Below are positions 33,176 through 45,015 of a DNA stretch of 64,000 nt, piece after piece. Source of the stretch: Sepioteuthis lessoniana (lineage: Eukaryota; Mollusca; Cephalopoda; Myopsida; Loliginidae); assembly GCA_963585895.1 (NCBI GenBank), contig OY757904.1, positions 23,910,559 to 23,974,558 of the forward strand, given 5' to 3'. Both the position numbers and the translations under genes were made by a program. Within the stretch, counting starts at the first letter, position 1. Each line of letters starts with the position of its first letter. Below the pieces are notes generated by a model that made no database searches, had not been told where the DNA came from, and worked only from the letters and a program-made list of their open reading frames with translations.

Positions 33176-34185
33176 AAGCCTATATGTATCAAGAAAAGAG
33201 GGAGGAAGAGGACTTGCCAGGATCGAAGACAGCGTTGACACATCCATACAACGACTCGAAGACTACATAGAAAAACACGAAGGAGGACTGATAACGGCCA
33301 TCAAAAACGATACTGACAACACGATAGATAGCCGAATGACAAAAAATGAGAAATAAAAATGGGAGGAAAAACAACTCCATGGGTGCTTTAAACGACCAAT
33401 AAACAACATCTCGCACGACAAAATCTGGACATGGCTAAGAAAAGGAAACTTTAAGAGAGAAACAGAATCTCACCTAATGGCAGCACAAAACAGCGCCATA
33501 AGAACCAACCATATCAAAGCGAGGATAGATAAGACACAACAAAATAGCAAGTGCACTCTATGTGGTTACAGAGAGGAAACTATCGATCACATAATAAGTG
33601 AATGCAGCAAATTGGCACAGAAGCAGTACAAGGCTAGACATGACTGGGTCGGCAAGGTGATCAACTGGGAAATGTGCAAGAAATTTAAATTTGACCATGC
33701 CAACAAATGGTATATGCACAACCCAGAACCTGTCCTAGAAAATGATACACAGAAACTCCTGTGTGACTTTGATATACAAACGGATCACCTAATCTCGGCC
33801 CGAAGACCAGATCCTATAATAATCAAAAAAAAAAAAAGAATCTGAAACATTGTCGACTTTGCTGTCTCGGCAGACCACAGAATAAAACTAACAGAATGTG
33901 AAAAGAGAGATAAGTGTCTCGACCTTCTTAGAGAATTTAAAAAAAAACACTATAGAACATGAAGGTGACAATTATACCAATTGTGATTGGTGCCGTTGGC
34001 ACGGTAACTAAAGGATTATTAAAGTACCTGGAAGATTTGGAAGTTGGCGACCGAGTGGAGACCATCCAAACATCAGCATTATTGAAAACTGCCAGAATAC
34101 TGAGACTTGAGGAGACTTGATGTCACTCAATCTCCAGTGAAATACCATCAGCTTACGCTGATGTGAAAACTCTAATGAGTAAAAA

Positions 34186-34219
<34 letters not shown>
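33176..34219 (+). mobile_element. R4-like LINE, best C-terminus with knuckle and nuclease motif, (TAA)n tail (copy 8)
   Basis: It starts at YVSRKEGGRGLARIEDS. An open frame at 33477-33845 (about 120 codons) preserves a knuckle CTLCGYREETIDHIISEC (C-x2-C-x8-H-x4-C), then CKKFKFDHANKWYMHNPEP and DIQTDHLISARRPD. After a stop the next words read NIVDFAVSADHRI. The R-P-D followed by a VDF Asp about 15 residues later fits the PD-x(12-14)-D motif of the restriction-like endonuclease of R2/R4-type LINEs. The C-terminal rest follows, then (TAA)n at 34187-34219. It is the best evidence in the window for the family assignment. Several stops and a frame change make it dead. Confidence 0.87.
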
Positions 34220-34497
34220 GTACCTCGACCTTGCTAGAGAATTAAAAAACTATGAAACATGAAAGTGAAGATTGTACCCATTGTGAGTGGTGCTTTTGGC
34301 ACAGTAACTAAACGATTATTAAAGGGCCTGGAGGATTTGGAAGTTTTCAGACGTGTGGAGACCATCCAAACTACAGCATTATTGAAGACGGCCTGAATAC
34401 TGAGAAGAGTCTTGGATACTTAAGGAGACGTGCTATCACTCAAACTCCAGTGAAAAACCATCAGTTGACGCTGATGTGAAAATCTCTAAAAGAGTAT
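34220..34497 (+). mobile_element. R4-like LINE 3' end, plus strand (copy 9)
   Basis: It begins straight at the previous (TAA)n tail with YLDLARELKNYETstyle text, has the VIVPIVSGAFGTVTKRL and VETIQTTALLKTA regions, and ends at catcagttgacgctgatgtg followed by aaaagagta with only a trace of TAA. Confidence 0.8.
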
Positions 34498-35610
34498 ATA
34501 CTAATAATAAGTAGCTTTTCTTTATTACAAATATGAATACCTAAAAAATACTATAAAATTACTTGTGAAAACCAAAAATAAGACAAGAATGGCATATACA
34601 TTTGAAAGATTTTGAGCTAAAGATATGCGATAAATTTCAAGGGTTTTGATTTGGGTTACGGCAAATCAGAAGCCTTTTTGAGGTCAGTTAGAGACTTTCC
34701 CGAATTAAATAACGAACACGTTCACATCGCACTAAATGCATTTTTCATCATCACTTTGATCCTCAGACTATTCTCATCCTCATAAATAGGTTATATATTT
34801 CTAATAGAATTTTAATCCCCTTAATTTGAAAAATCCTCAGAAAACTTAGAAAAAGGATTCTTCTGGATTTTGGTTACCTCAAGACGCTATCTTTGAAAAC
34901 AATAAGAATGTACGTAGATATCTTGAATCAAGCAGCTGAAACTTAACAGAACTTCTAGAAAGTTCTATACAAGCTATTCAACATTTAATCTATCTGTCAT
35001 GTTATGAAATATAGGCAATTTTTAAAGTATCTTTTGCACTGATAACAAAAGGAAAGATTGAAAGGAATAATTCAGATTTTCTAGAGGTTTTAAGCATAGT
35101 CAATTAGAAAAAAAACACCTGCTACTTAAGAGCAACAGAAACAAGTTATTTCGTATTGGTATTGCTAATGTTTGACTAGTATTTACTTCATCTTATTTCG
35201 GTTGCTTTTTATCACTACAATAGACCATTGTTACGAACCATCACAAATTATAAGTCAAGAATTCATCAAGTAAGGTTCAGATTAATGATAGTTCTACCGT
35301 GTAGATTTGTGTGTCAAGTAAAACGTCTACGAAATGTCAGAGCAGAGAGTTTGACATCAGTTTTGTAGAAGTTGTGAATGGTAACTTACTATTCTAAAAA
35401 CAATAAAGAATAAAAGCTTGATTTGTGTTGTCATTAGAGGAACAAGGAGGGCGATATCAATCAAAGAATGATTTATATAATATCCATTAGCAATAACTTT
35501 GGATTGGTGATTGCATGAATATAGAAGCGAGGGAGATAGGCCAAAAGTTGTTGATGAAGCAAAAACTAAAAGAAATAAAATAAAAGAATTATAAAAAAAT
35601 GTATTGAATG
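34498..35610. other. No gene seen
   Basis: AT-rich sequence. A 102-codon minus-strand frame at 35357-35665 has no recognised domain and overlaps a SINE, so I do not call it. Confidence 0.45.
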
Positions 35611-35611
35611 A

Positions 35612-35858
35612 ATGATGTTTGCCGATGGATCCAGGAGACTGGAGTTCAATCCCAGGTCGAGTCATACCAAAGATTCAAAAAATGGTACTTGATGCCTCCT
35701 TGCTCAACCCTCAGCATTATAAGTTACAGATCAAGGATAAGTTGAGCAATCCAGGAAAAAGAGGAACACCTCCCCCTACAGCTCGGTGTAGTAGCTATTG
35801 AAAAGGGAGCCTTCGGGTTGCCCTCGTCTACGGTTGGCCAACTTATATATTTATGCTT
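35612..35858 (+). mobile_element. tRNA-headed SINE family D
   Basis: The head includes ggagactggagttcaatccc as the B-box region. The body has aggtcgagtcataccaaag, atggtacttgatgcc, ctcagcattataag and gagcaatccagg. The end has gtagtagctattgaaaaggg, then ccttcgggttgccctcgtc and ggccaactta. At least eight further copies occur at 40.2, 46.0, 50.0, 50.3, 51.0, 58.0, 61.4 and 62.1 kb. Confidence 0.82.
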
Positions 35859-36125
35859 TATATCATTTGAGATTTTGGTTGTTGATTGGTTGACGGATTT
35901 ATACGGCATGTCAACTGGTCTTGGGTTTTTAAGAGGCCATTTGAGATTAGTTATAAAATGTCAACTATTTTTATCTTATACAAATTACTTGCTTACAGTT
36001 GAGTAATTTTAAGTATTCTGATCTAATGTATATAAATATATACTTTCAAGTAATTATTTCTATTTAATAAAGAATTCACACAATGATAGGATTTAAAGAA
36101 ACTGATAACACTCCTTAAAAAATTA
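35859..36125. other. No gene seen
   Basis: AT-rich sequence between two retroposons. Confidence 0.35.
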
Positions 36126-36129
36126 CTTA

Positions 36130-36380
36130 ATCATTCACACATATGATTGCATCACATGAAATTACAACCCAAGATTCCGCTGACTGTATCCTCAGCAGAA
36201 GGGTAGACCCCACCAAAAAGGTGTGTGTCCTGGGTATTACACAAAACTCTGTGAGATGGTAAGGATACAGTTCTAGTGATCTTGAGTGTGCGAATATCCC
36301 TTTATTATCATTACTACCAGGTCCACACTGGCCCAAAGTGGTAGTATTTTTATGGTCCCATCTATAGTTAAAATATGAAA
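36130..36380 (+). mobile_element. Family B retroposon, head part
   Basis: It has the words cctcagcagaagggtagacc, ccctttattatcattactac and ggtccacactggcccaaagt in order. The body and tail are missing or too diverged. Confidence 0.6.
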
Positions 36381-36495
36381 ATCAATATCGTATATATTTG
36401 AAAAATTATTCGTATTCAAACGGAATCTTTGGTGCAATATATAGGGATTTTCAATATACATGGTACTAATGTGACTGCTAATAACTAAACTAATT

Positions 36496-36819
36496 ATAAT
36501 GTACTATTTTTCGGAGGTACCGGTGGTGTAATGGTTATCATCGTAGGATATGGACACGGAGACACGAGTTCAAATCCTGAACGAGACTGATTGCATTTCA
36601 CATAGCACTAGTACCCGTGGGAAAGGTATGAATCCAATTATTCTCCCTCCAGCTATGGGTAAATAGTAGGGCAGACTAGGTTCTTCAGCCTTGGTGAGGC
36701 AACTAGTCTAGGAGAAGGAAAACTCTGAATTCAAACCTGTTAAACTCCGCTTAAAAATTGACTTTGTGTCATATCCTTCCCGAGCGGAGGGGTTGGTAAA
36801 TATGATAATGTGCTATTTT
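36496..36819 (+). mobile_element. SINE family C, full length, target duplication
   Basis: Near-identical direct repeats (ataatgtactatttt and ataatgtgctatttt) at 36496-36510 and 36805-36819 flank a complete copy with a tRNA-like head (tggtgtaatggttatcatcg; B box gagttcaaatcctgaa), the central block and the 3' part ending gagcggaggggttggtaaat. Slightly more complete than the 17.3-kb copy in the gaattcaaacctgttaaac region. Confidence 0.9.
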
Positions 36820-37156
36820 CTGTTTCAGATTTGAAAATAGGATTCTATAACTACAATTAATTCTTGAACACAATGCCTTGGACAAGAGAGAAAAAAATAT
36901 TTTGTGTCACTATTTATTTGGAAACAAAATCATCGAAAACTGTCTCAAAATATATGAAACCTATTTATATGATAATGATTCATTATTGATACAAGAAACT
37001 AAAAAAAAAGAACATTGCATATTTTGAAAGCTGATATAATAATAACGATAAAAAACAACATTGATTTGATGTCTCTTGCTCAAAGGAGACATTTTTACGG
37101 GAGGTATTCCAAATGACCACCATAGCGCTTGTCTCAGTAATAAATCATTATCATAT
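36820..37156. other. No gene seen
   Basis: AT-rich sequence without recognised features. Confidence 0.35.
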
Positions 37157-37708
37157 TGTAATATAATAGCCGAGAGATTTCGGTTCATGCCTTTGGATTT
37201 AGTTGGACTGGGAGCCTTTCGGCTCAGCACATGGGTTAGTTAGGTGCAACCTTGATGCAGGTGGTAACGCGTGCGCGCGCACAAAGCGAATATGACACTC
37301 AGAGATGTCACAATAGCCTGAGATGACGAAATGGGTGACAAAGTGCGAGTGACGTCACGCACCGGAAGCGCGCAGAGGATTTTGGGGATTTCGAAGAAAG
37401 TTAGAGGGTTGAAAACTAGACGCCGAACGAGGAGGTTCAACTTTTAGGGCTCGCTGAGGCGAGACGAATTTGCGCGCCGTGGATGCTGCACGTGTTAGGG
37501 GCCAAATAAATAAGACGGCATAGCGAGATTGTGTCTCTCCTCCTTATGTCGAAACCTTTAACTCAAAGTTAACAAAAAGGTTTCGTACCTGAACAAGAAG
37601 TCGTTACGTGTTTTCGAATTTCGAGATTCCATGTTCTTTATATATGTTCTGTCATTATGAACATTAGATGTCTATTTCGCACATGGCATTAATTGTGGCT
37701 ATGTAACA
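37157..37708 (+). mobile_element. Solo LTR, about 552 bp (same family as 25757-26288)
   Basis: It starts tgtaatataatagccgag and ends ctatgtaaca, and is flanked by atat on both sides, consistent with a 4-bp duplication. The CpG-rich middle and the right-hand block with aaacctttaactcaaagtta match the first copy. No internal genes adjoin it. Divergence from its partner suggests an old insertion. Confidence 0.8.
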
Positions 37709-37714
37709 ATATTA

Positions 37715-37960
37715 ATGGATTGCATCTATTTTTATACACCCAGTAAACGTAAATTATTTGTATTAAGAATAATTACTTGAAGCTATTACGGTGTACTCAG
37801 GATTATTACATACTTGAAGCGATGTAACTATGTGCAAATAAATCACTATTACGAAATAGAAATGATTTGTTGAAACCATGACACTGTATGCAAATTACTT
37901 GAATTAGATAATTATAATTAATCTGTGCGAATAATTATAAATAAAAATTGCACAGTATAA
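37715..37960 (+). mobile_element. Family B body fragment
   Basis: It has unit-body words like acttgaagcgatgtaac followed by tatgtgcaaat, without head or tail. Weak. Confidence 0.45.
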
Positions 37961-39106
37961 ATATAAATGTACAGTGAACGATTCTCTGTGTATTTAGGAT
38001 AAAAATTACCCAAAACGGGTAAACATAACTTAAAAAATAATTACTCTTTCATCAATATTTCATTCATAATTAAATTAAATTTATTTTATTTCCTGAAATT
38101 TTACATTATACCGAGTGCAACGAATATACCTTCCACAAATTCATTTGTCACCTGTATGGTGCAAGTGATATTAAGAAAGCGGCAGTGGTAGTTCCCCATT
38201 ATTAGTGTCTTACCATTCTTCCCCAAAAGAATCAGTTATAGTTTAGGCAGGGACGGGTGCATGCCATGCATTTACAAATGAAACGTTTTTAAAAACTGTT
38301 AAATCTTTAATTAACACACGGAGAGAATTTCCTGCTCATTTATTCTTAAGCCAGAATGATGCTGTTCTGGATAGAAAATTGATATTGATATGAGTTGAAA
38401 ATTCATCATGAAATGAGCATGAAATCCTATATGAGTAACAATTACAGATTCCTTTGTCTTAAAAGATCCTTATCAGCAAACAATATTTGCATTGGTGTTA
38501 GTAAGAATTATATGTAATCGTCTTTAAAGAAACAATGGTAATTATATTGACGGAGGTAACTTTACCACGTGCTTTAATTTACTTGCCTTACACAGGTGAC
38601 AGTTTCAAATGTAGGAGCTAATTCGTCTGCGTCTAGTATATATATATATATATATATATTTGTAAATTTTCTTGTTGGTAATTAAATACAGATCTTTACA
38701 GCAGGCATAATATAATTATATTTAATAGACAATTTTGTGCTTCCAGCATATAATGCTATTTGTTTTTTTTTTGCTTTATTTCGACTTATATTTCTTTTCT
38801 TTTTCATTTCATTTTGTATCGTCGTTTGTCTTGCTGTCTTTTTCCCCATTCCTCCTCTGTGCTCTATTTGTATATAATTAAATGTAAAAAAAATATTTTG
38901 TTTTTTTTTTTATTTCACAAAATACTGATGATCATTATCTTTTTCTTTTTTTGTATTTTTTTGTTGAACAAAATACTTTTGTGAGTGCATCAAAAAGTAT
39001 TACACCTTTGGTGTTAAACAGCTAAATACGTTAAATCTGCTTCAGGCATTTGCTAAATGTTCTTCAGAATGTGAATACCGTATAGTAGTGTTGCGTTCTG
39101 GTTAGT
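37961..39106. other. No gene seen; (TA)n at 38637-38659
   Basis: AT-rich sequence with T-rich tracts at 38760-38960. No gene is supported. Confidence 0.45.
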
Positions 39107-39814
39107 GAACGCTTATAATATTAAATAAAGGACAAACCACGATATGAGAGGAAATAGAGATATATTCTCAGGAAAATGTATATACAATAGAGAGACTATT
39201 AGTAGACAAGAACATAGGATTAGTAAACGCTTGTAATATTAAATAAAGGACAAACCACGATATGAGAGTAAATAGAGATATATTCTCAGGAAAAGGTATA
39301 TACACTAGAGAGAGTATTAGTAGACAAGAACATAGGATTAGTGAACGCTTATAATATTAAATAAAGGACAAACCACGATATGAGAGGAAATAGAGATATA
39401 TTCTCAGGAAAATGTATATACTATAGAGAGACTATTAGTAGACAAGAACATAGGATTAGTAAACGCTTGTAATATTAAATAAAGGACAAACCAGGATATG
39501 AGAGTAAATAAACATATATTCTCAGGAAAATGTATATACAATAGAGAGACTATTAGTAGACAAGAACATAGGATTAGTGAACGCTTGTAATATTAAATAA
39601 AGGACAAACCATGATATGAGAGGTAATAGAGATATATTCTCAGGAAAAGGTATATACACTAGAGAGACTATTAGTAGACAAGAACATAGGATTAGTGAAC
39701 GCTTGTAATATTAAATAAAGGACAAACCACGATATGAGAGGAAATAGAGGTATATTCTCAGGAAAAAGCATATACAATAGAGAGAATATTAGTAAACAAG
39801 ATCATAGGATTAGT
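39107..39814. repeat. Satellite, 118-bp unit, six complete copies without indels
   Basis: The unit begins with g/a-aacgctt, contains ggacaaaccacgatatgag, gatatattctcaggaaaa and agtagacaagaacatagg. Starts fall at 39107, 39225, 39343, 39461, 39579 and 39697, each exactly 118 apart, and the array ends at 39815. Units 1 and 3 share gcttata against gcttgta in 2, 4, 5 and 6, and further shared variants give a partial dimer pattern. Divergence between units is a few per cent. No coding frame spans the array. Confidence 0.92.
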
Positions 39815-40180
39815 GAATACAGAATAAAGATATAGTCCAACGATAGTATTGGCTTCCGTTATTACGGTAGTAAGATGATCTAGTGCGTCCTCCAATCTCC
39901 AACGCTCTAATACTATTCCTATAAGAAGCTGCTCTTCACCTTCTAGACTGCTCTGGTATTAGTAGCTACTACTATATATGGCAGATGGATTAGTTCATTG
40001 TATGGAAAAGGTGGGTGATACCCTAGAAGTAGTCTGAGTGTTGATTTAATTCTTGAATATTGAGGTCCTCAGTGATGGATTTTATAGAAGTAAATTTTCT
40101 CCTAATTTTTGGTCGTTATTTTCAAGAAGAAATATTTGATCTATGAACAACTATGGGAGTATGGCAAAATAAAAAAAAAA
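39815..40180. other. No gene seen
   Basis: The patch at 39826-40000 is GC-richer with gta/tac words, somewhat like 27770-27965. Unidentified. Confidence 0.35.
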
Positions 40181-40182
40181 GA

Positions 40183-40410
40183 CGAAAAAGCTCGGCTATG
40201 GTCCGGGAGACCGGGATTCAATACCAGGTCGAGTCATATCAAAGACTCAAAGATGGTACTTGATACCGCATTGCTTAACACTCAGCATTATAAGGTAAGG
40301 ATAAAGAGTGAAGTTGAACAATCCAGGGGATGAAATAGTGTCCTCCCCTACACCTCGGTGTAGTTGCTATTGAAATGAAATTTTTGGGTCATCCTCACCT
40401 AAAGTCACTA

Positions 40411-40412
<2 letters not shown>
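40183..40412 (+). mobile_element. SINE family D, followed by (TA)n
   Basis: It has the words ggtccgggagaccgggattc, aggtcgagtcatatcaaag, cactcagcattataagg and tcggtgtagttgctattg. It ends agtcactaactt, directly followed by a (TA)n run at 40413-40453. Confidence 0.82.

Positions 40413-40453
<41 letters not shown>
40413..40453. repeat. (TA)n microsatellite at SINE D end
   Basis: It starts immediately at the 3' end of the SINE copy. Confidence 0.93.
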
Positions 40454-40456
<3 letters not shown>

Positions 40457-40735
40457 AGTGTCTCTGTCTGTATGTCTGTATGACTCTGAACAGCGTAGAC
40501 TCCGTCAATGTCTAATAACTCAAATACAGGCAGACATAATACGGAGCTGATCATGGCTTCGGCTTTCAGGAGAATTTGTAAGTAGCCTTTATAGAGGCTG
40601 TTGAGCTATTAATGTCATTTACTACTTCCAAACAATATTGACAAATATATCAACATCTCGGATTTTAATTTAAATCAACGACAAAACGATTTTCTAAACT
40701 TATGACCTAACTGCCATTTGTTTTAAGGATATACT
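40454..40735. other. No gene seen
   Basis: AT-rich sequence between the SINE D tail and the long LINE relic. Confidence 0.35.
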
Positions 40736-40739
40736 AACA

Positions 40740-43700
40740 TCAACAAAATACAGAAAATGAAATTCTATACCAGAATATTTTAAAACTCCGTGATAAAGAG
40801 GTAATTTCAATCAAACTTGAATTATGTGATCTGTCAAGGGCACTGATAATAATCAATCCCTGGGTCTTGTTAAGCCACAATATACTACCCATGAAAAATG
40901 ACAAATCGAAAAAATTCAACGTAGCACCCAAACAGCAAGTTTGACTGTCAAGATCAGCAGGTGAACACTTAATAGCCAAAATGGAGAATCTAATAGGCAT
41001 CCTGCGAATGTTGGCTGTCCTTTTCTCAGGTACAAAAACGACGAACTAAGCAACCACTCAAATCAGAGACAACTCAGAAAATAGATTTGGGAAGACAACA
41101 ACATTGATCTTAAGTGTTACTTTACGAGGAACTATACATAAATAGGTTATAGAAGAAGAATTATAGAAATCTGGCAAGAATGTTCAAGATTTAAGACAAC
41201 GATTTAAAGTCTTGGTGACCAAGCTAGGGTGCTAAGAAAGAAAGTTCATTTTCCTGTCCTTGAAATATTAGAAATACACCAACAAATGAATTTGGAAGCA
41301 TGTCAACATGACCATTATACAATAACCGAGACACAAAATACAGACAAACATAACGGAACAATAACTAACACAAGAAAAGCAATTCGTGATTTTGAAAAGA
41401 AGTAGGTCAGAAAAGAAGATCGCATTACAATCTTTCAGGAAATAAGACTGAAAAATCGATGTTCCCCCAAAGAATACGATCAGAAACTGTAAACCTGGAT
41501 GGGAAATGAGACTTGATACACAGATAATAAATCCCCGACAACAACCTAAAATGCTAAGAAAGACGAAAAGCGCAAGAATACGCTAGACAAAAAGAGAAAA
41601 CAACATTGTTAGACAAACAATCCAACTCAAAGAAAAGAAAAAATAGAAGGTACTGGCGAAAGAAGGAAGACTAAAAAGATACAGAGAGAGGATTCAACTA
41701 TGCAGACAAAATGGGACATTCTAAAATAGTGAGAGAGAATTCTTCCAGCAAGTATAATAAAACAACAACCGGAGACAAAGGAGGTGAACAAATTTTGGAG
41801 CAAAATATGGGAACGGAAAAACAGAAAAACCCTATCGGTAAATAACATGAAAAATGAGTTAGAAGGCCTCGAAGAAGGCTTTAAGACGAAAATACACCGA
41901 GAGTAATTCAGAGTAACACCAAATATTCTTAATTCGAAAACACCTGGCCATCATGGCATGCTTGGGTTCCGGTTTAAAAATTTACTTCCATCCACGACAG
42001 ACTGGCTATCGAAATGAATAGATGCTTAGAAAAACAGATATACCCGAATGGATGACCAAAGAAAAGACAACCGTTATCCAAAAAGCCTCCCACAGAGAAA
42101 CCACCCGCAATAATTATCGACCCACAACGTGCCTACCCTTGATGTGAAAGGAACTAACGGCACAAATTAAGGAAAGTATTTACTATTCGTTAATAATCCC
42201 TTCTTGAAGAAGAGAAAAGATGCCACAAGAGAGCCGAAGGAGCAGGTATCCTATACACTGATCAACACATCTGCAAGGACTGTAAGACTAGACGGAAAAT
42301 GTAGCAATTGCATGGATTGGCTTCAAAAATGTAAACACTGTTCCGCAAAGCTCGATAATTGACGGTCAAAAATATACAGAATATCTGACTCAGTCATATT
42401 GCTTATCGAGGAAAGCATGAAAACTGGAGAGTAGAATTGACAGCAGAATGAAAAAGTTTAGCTGAGGCGAAAATCTTAAGAGTTATATTCCAGGGAGATG
42501 CACAATCAGCAATACTGTTTGTGATAGAGATGAAGCCACACAATCACATATTTAGGAATTGCACAAGGAAATACAAGCTTTCTATATCACAAGGAAAATC
42601 AGACAACTAATGAACATAGACGACAAAAATTTCTTTGCCAAAAATGAAAAGAAGAATTGGAAACCCTAATACAGAAAGTGAGAATTTAAAGTCAGAATCT
42701 TTACAGAGAAAAATGTATCATAATGAGAAGCGGGAAACGACAAATGATAGAAGGAATAGAAAAAACAATTCAGAAAAAATCAGAACTCTCAAAGAAAAAA
42801 AAAACTTACAAGTGTTTGGGAATATTTGAAGCGGACTCAATCAAAGAAGCGGAGATGAGAGAAAAAATGAATACCTTGGGTGAACTAGGAATCAATTTGA
42901 AAACAAACTATTTTGCAGAAATCTCGGCAAACGGATAAACACCTGAACTGTCCTCCGTGTAAAATACTCGGGACCATTCTTGAAGAGAACAAAAGAAGAT
43001 CTTCCAAAAATGTACCCGAGAGAAAGAAAATAAATAAAGATGCATAAGGCTTTACATACTAGATATGAAGTAGACAGACTACGTATGTCAAGAAAATAAG
43101 GAGGAAGCGGACTCGCCAGTATTCAAGATAACTTTGACTCATTGATACGATGACTCAAAGAATAAATAAATAGAGCAAATAAATACTGATTATAGTGACC
43201 ACAAACAACACAGTCAAAACAAGTATAAACAGAACAACAGTAATTAGAAAACGAAAATTGGAATAAAAACAACTGCATAGATATTTCAAGCGACAAACAA
43301 GCGAATTCTCACATCAGGTGATTTGAATATTGCTAAGAAAGTTAAACATCCAGAGAGAAACTGAACCCATTCAAATCACAACACAAAATAACGCCATAAT
43401 GACCAACTATGTTAAAACAAACATAGATAAGATGCAACAAAACAGCGGATGTAGGTTATGGGGCGCTAAAGACAAAATGATCACTCACATGATAAGCGAA
43501 TGATGTAAATTTTCACAAAAAGAATACCAGACTAGACACGACTTGGTGGGGATGATGACTCACTGGGATGTGTGTAAAATAATTTTTAATTGACCCTACG
43601 AACAAAGGGGGTATTCTCAACGCAGAATCCGTCCTGGAGAATGAGACACACAGATCACCCTATTCCGGCCAGATGACCAGACCTTGTGATAGTCAACAAA

Positions 43701-43970
43701 ACAAAAAAAAAAAATTGAGAGAGAACATGTCGAATAGTTAACCTCACCGTTCCGACAGACTACAGGGTAAACTTGAAAGAAAGCTAAAATAGAGGTAAGT
43801 ACTTATACCTTTTTAAAGAACGACTAAAACTATAGAACACGAAGGTGACGGTGACATTAATTGTAATTGGTGCACTCAGTACTATCACCAAATGATTAGT
43901 AATGGGACTGGAAGACTTGAAAACAGGAGGACATGTGGGTACTACCTAAAAATTGTTATATAGTGACTTA
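40740..43970 (+). mobile_element. R4-like LINE, longest copy (about 3.2 kb), heavily decayed
   Basis: Forward frames in pieces give an upstream Lys/Arg-rich region (RRYWRKKED at about 41650; GEQILEQNMGTEKQ at about 41785), then PRVIQSNTKY, SIHDRLAIEMNRCLEK (about 41990), YTDQHIC, ENWRVELTAE, LAEAKILRVIFQGDA (RT motif B), traces of the YxDD region near 42612, TYKCLGIFEADSIKEAEM, VKYSGPF, GGSGLASIQDNFDS, the knuckle as CRLWGAKDKMITHMISE (a Cys lost), the NPTNKGGILNAES region and the end at about 43930. It is the only copy here that extends upstream of the RT. Dozens of stops and frame changes make it old. The minus-strand open frames inside it are shadows. No TAA tail was found. Confidence 0.82.
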
Positions 43971-43974
43971 CGAC

Positions 43975-44112
43975 CCGGCCGGGCTGTCAAAATAGAAAAT
44001 ACACCTCTGTAAATAACAGTTATTATGCATGATGCTATAAAGTGTATATTATTTGCATTAAAAATAGTTTCTTAGGAGTTATTCGAAATCATCGCACTCT
44101 GTACAAAAAAAA
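43975..44112 (+). mobile_element. Family B fragment, weak
   Basis: It begins with gccgggctgtcaaaatagaa and tacacctctg, like the family B head start, then body-like words. Very diverged. Confidence 0.35.
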
Positions 44113-45015
44113 ATGGTAATCATTAAATCAAAATATCCACATGGAACACTTGAACGATTAGTATTACATAGAAATAATTCAAATTATTCAACGCCGCAGT
44201 TTTATATCAGTTCCATTATACTATCAGCAAAACTATTTTATACACATACTATAATCAGCATCATCCCCCAGTGTGTTGCAATCTTATTAAGTTTAGCTTT
44301 ATATATATATATATATATAAGTCGGGAGTGTGAAATAAGATAGAAGATAAGTCTAGGATGTAATATTAAAAAATCGAATTAATCGAAGAGCCAGTACGAT
44401 CAAAATGCCCTTACATGCAATGTCCCACCAATTTCTCATGTAACAAAAACATTCATCAATGTTATTCTAGAGAGTTACATTAGAAATAGCTTTGCCATGT
44501 AATAACCAAATGCAAAACAAAAACAACTATCAATAAAAATCTCTAAGCCGGTAGCACTAATACACTGCCTCTCATCTAAGTTTTCGTTTCTCAAAGCACG
44601 AATAACATCGGCTGTATTCTCTGAAGAGTTTATCAGACTAATGGATGACTCAGCCCGTAGCGAATTATTCAGCACTCTCAAGTGTACTTTAAGAGAATGA
44701 AAAGAAGGGGATTTAGTTTTATTTCGCACGAACTAAGTGCTCAAGGTTTTCATTTATTAACAAGCGTTATTCTTATCGGTTAATTTTTTTGCCATTTGTC
44801 TACTGATATAACAAATATTTTTTATGCCTTAAACTCTGTGACTTTATAACTATCTCAAGAGCTATTACTTCCTAATAACCTGGTTTTGTGCTATGATTGT
44901 TAACTTTATCACATAATACACTCTCCTCAGTTCTATTTGTGTATTTAAAACGGTTTCATTTTCAAACAAATCAAATAAATAGAAGTTGACTTATATATAA
45001 ATCTGTTATCATGAT
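44113..45015. other. No gene seen; short (TA)n at 44300
   Basis: AT-rich sequence. The open frames at 44113-44343 and 44475-44729 have no recognisable domains. Confidence 0.45.

Noticed and set aside
32592-33416. Minus-strand frames in 32.1-33.4 kb
   Set aside because: Antisense shadows of plus-strand LINE copies.
39107-39814. CRISPR-like array
   Set aside because: The repeated unit is the full 118 bp with no alternation of constant repeats and variable spacers; it is a satellite in an animal genome.
44475-44729. 84-codon minus-strand frame
   Set aside because: No recognised domain or repeat link; length is within what chance gives in this much sequence.
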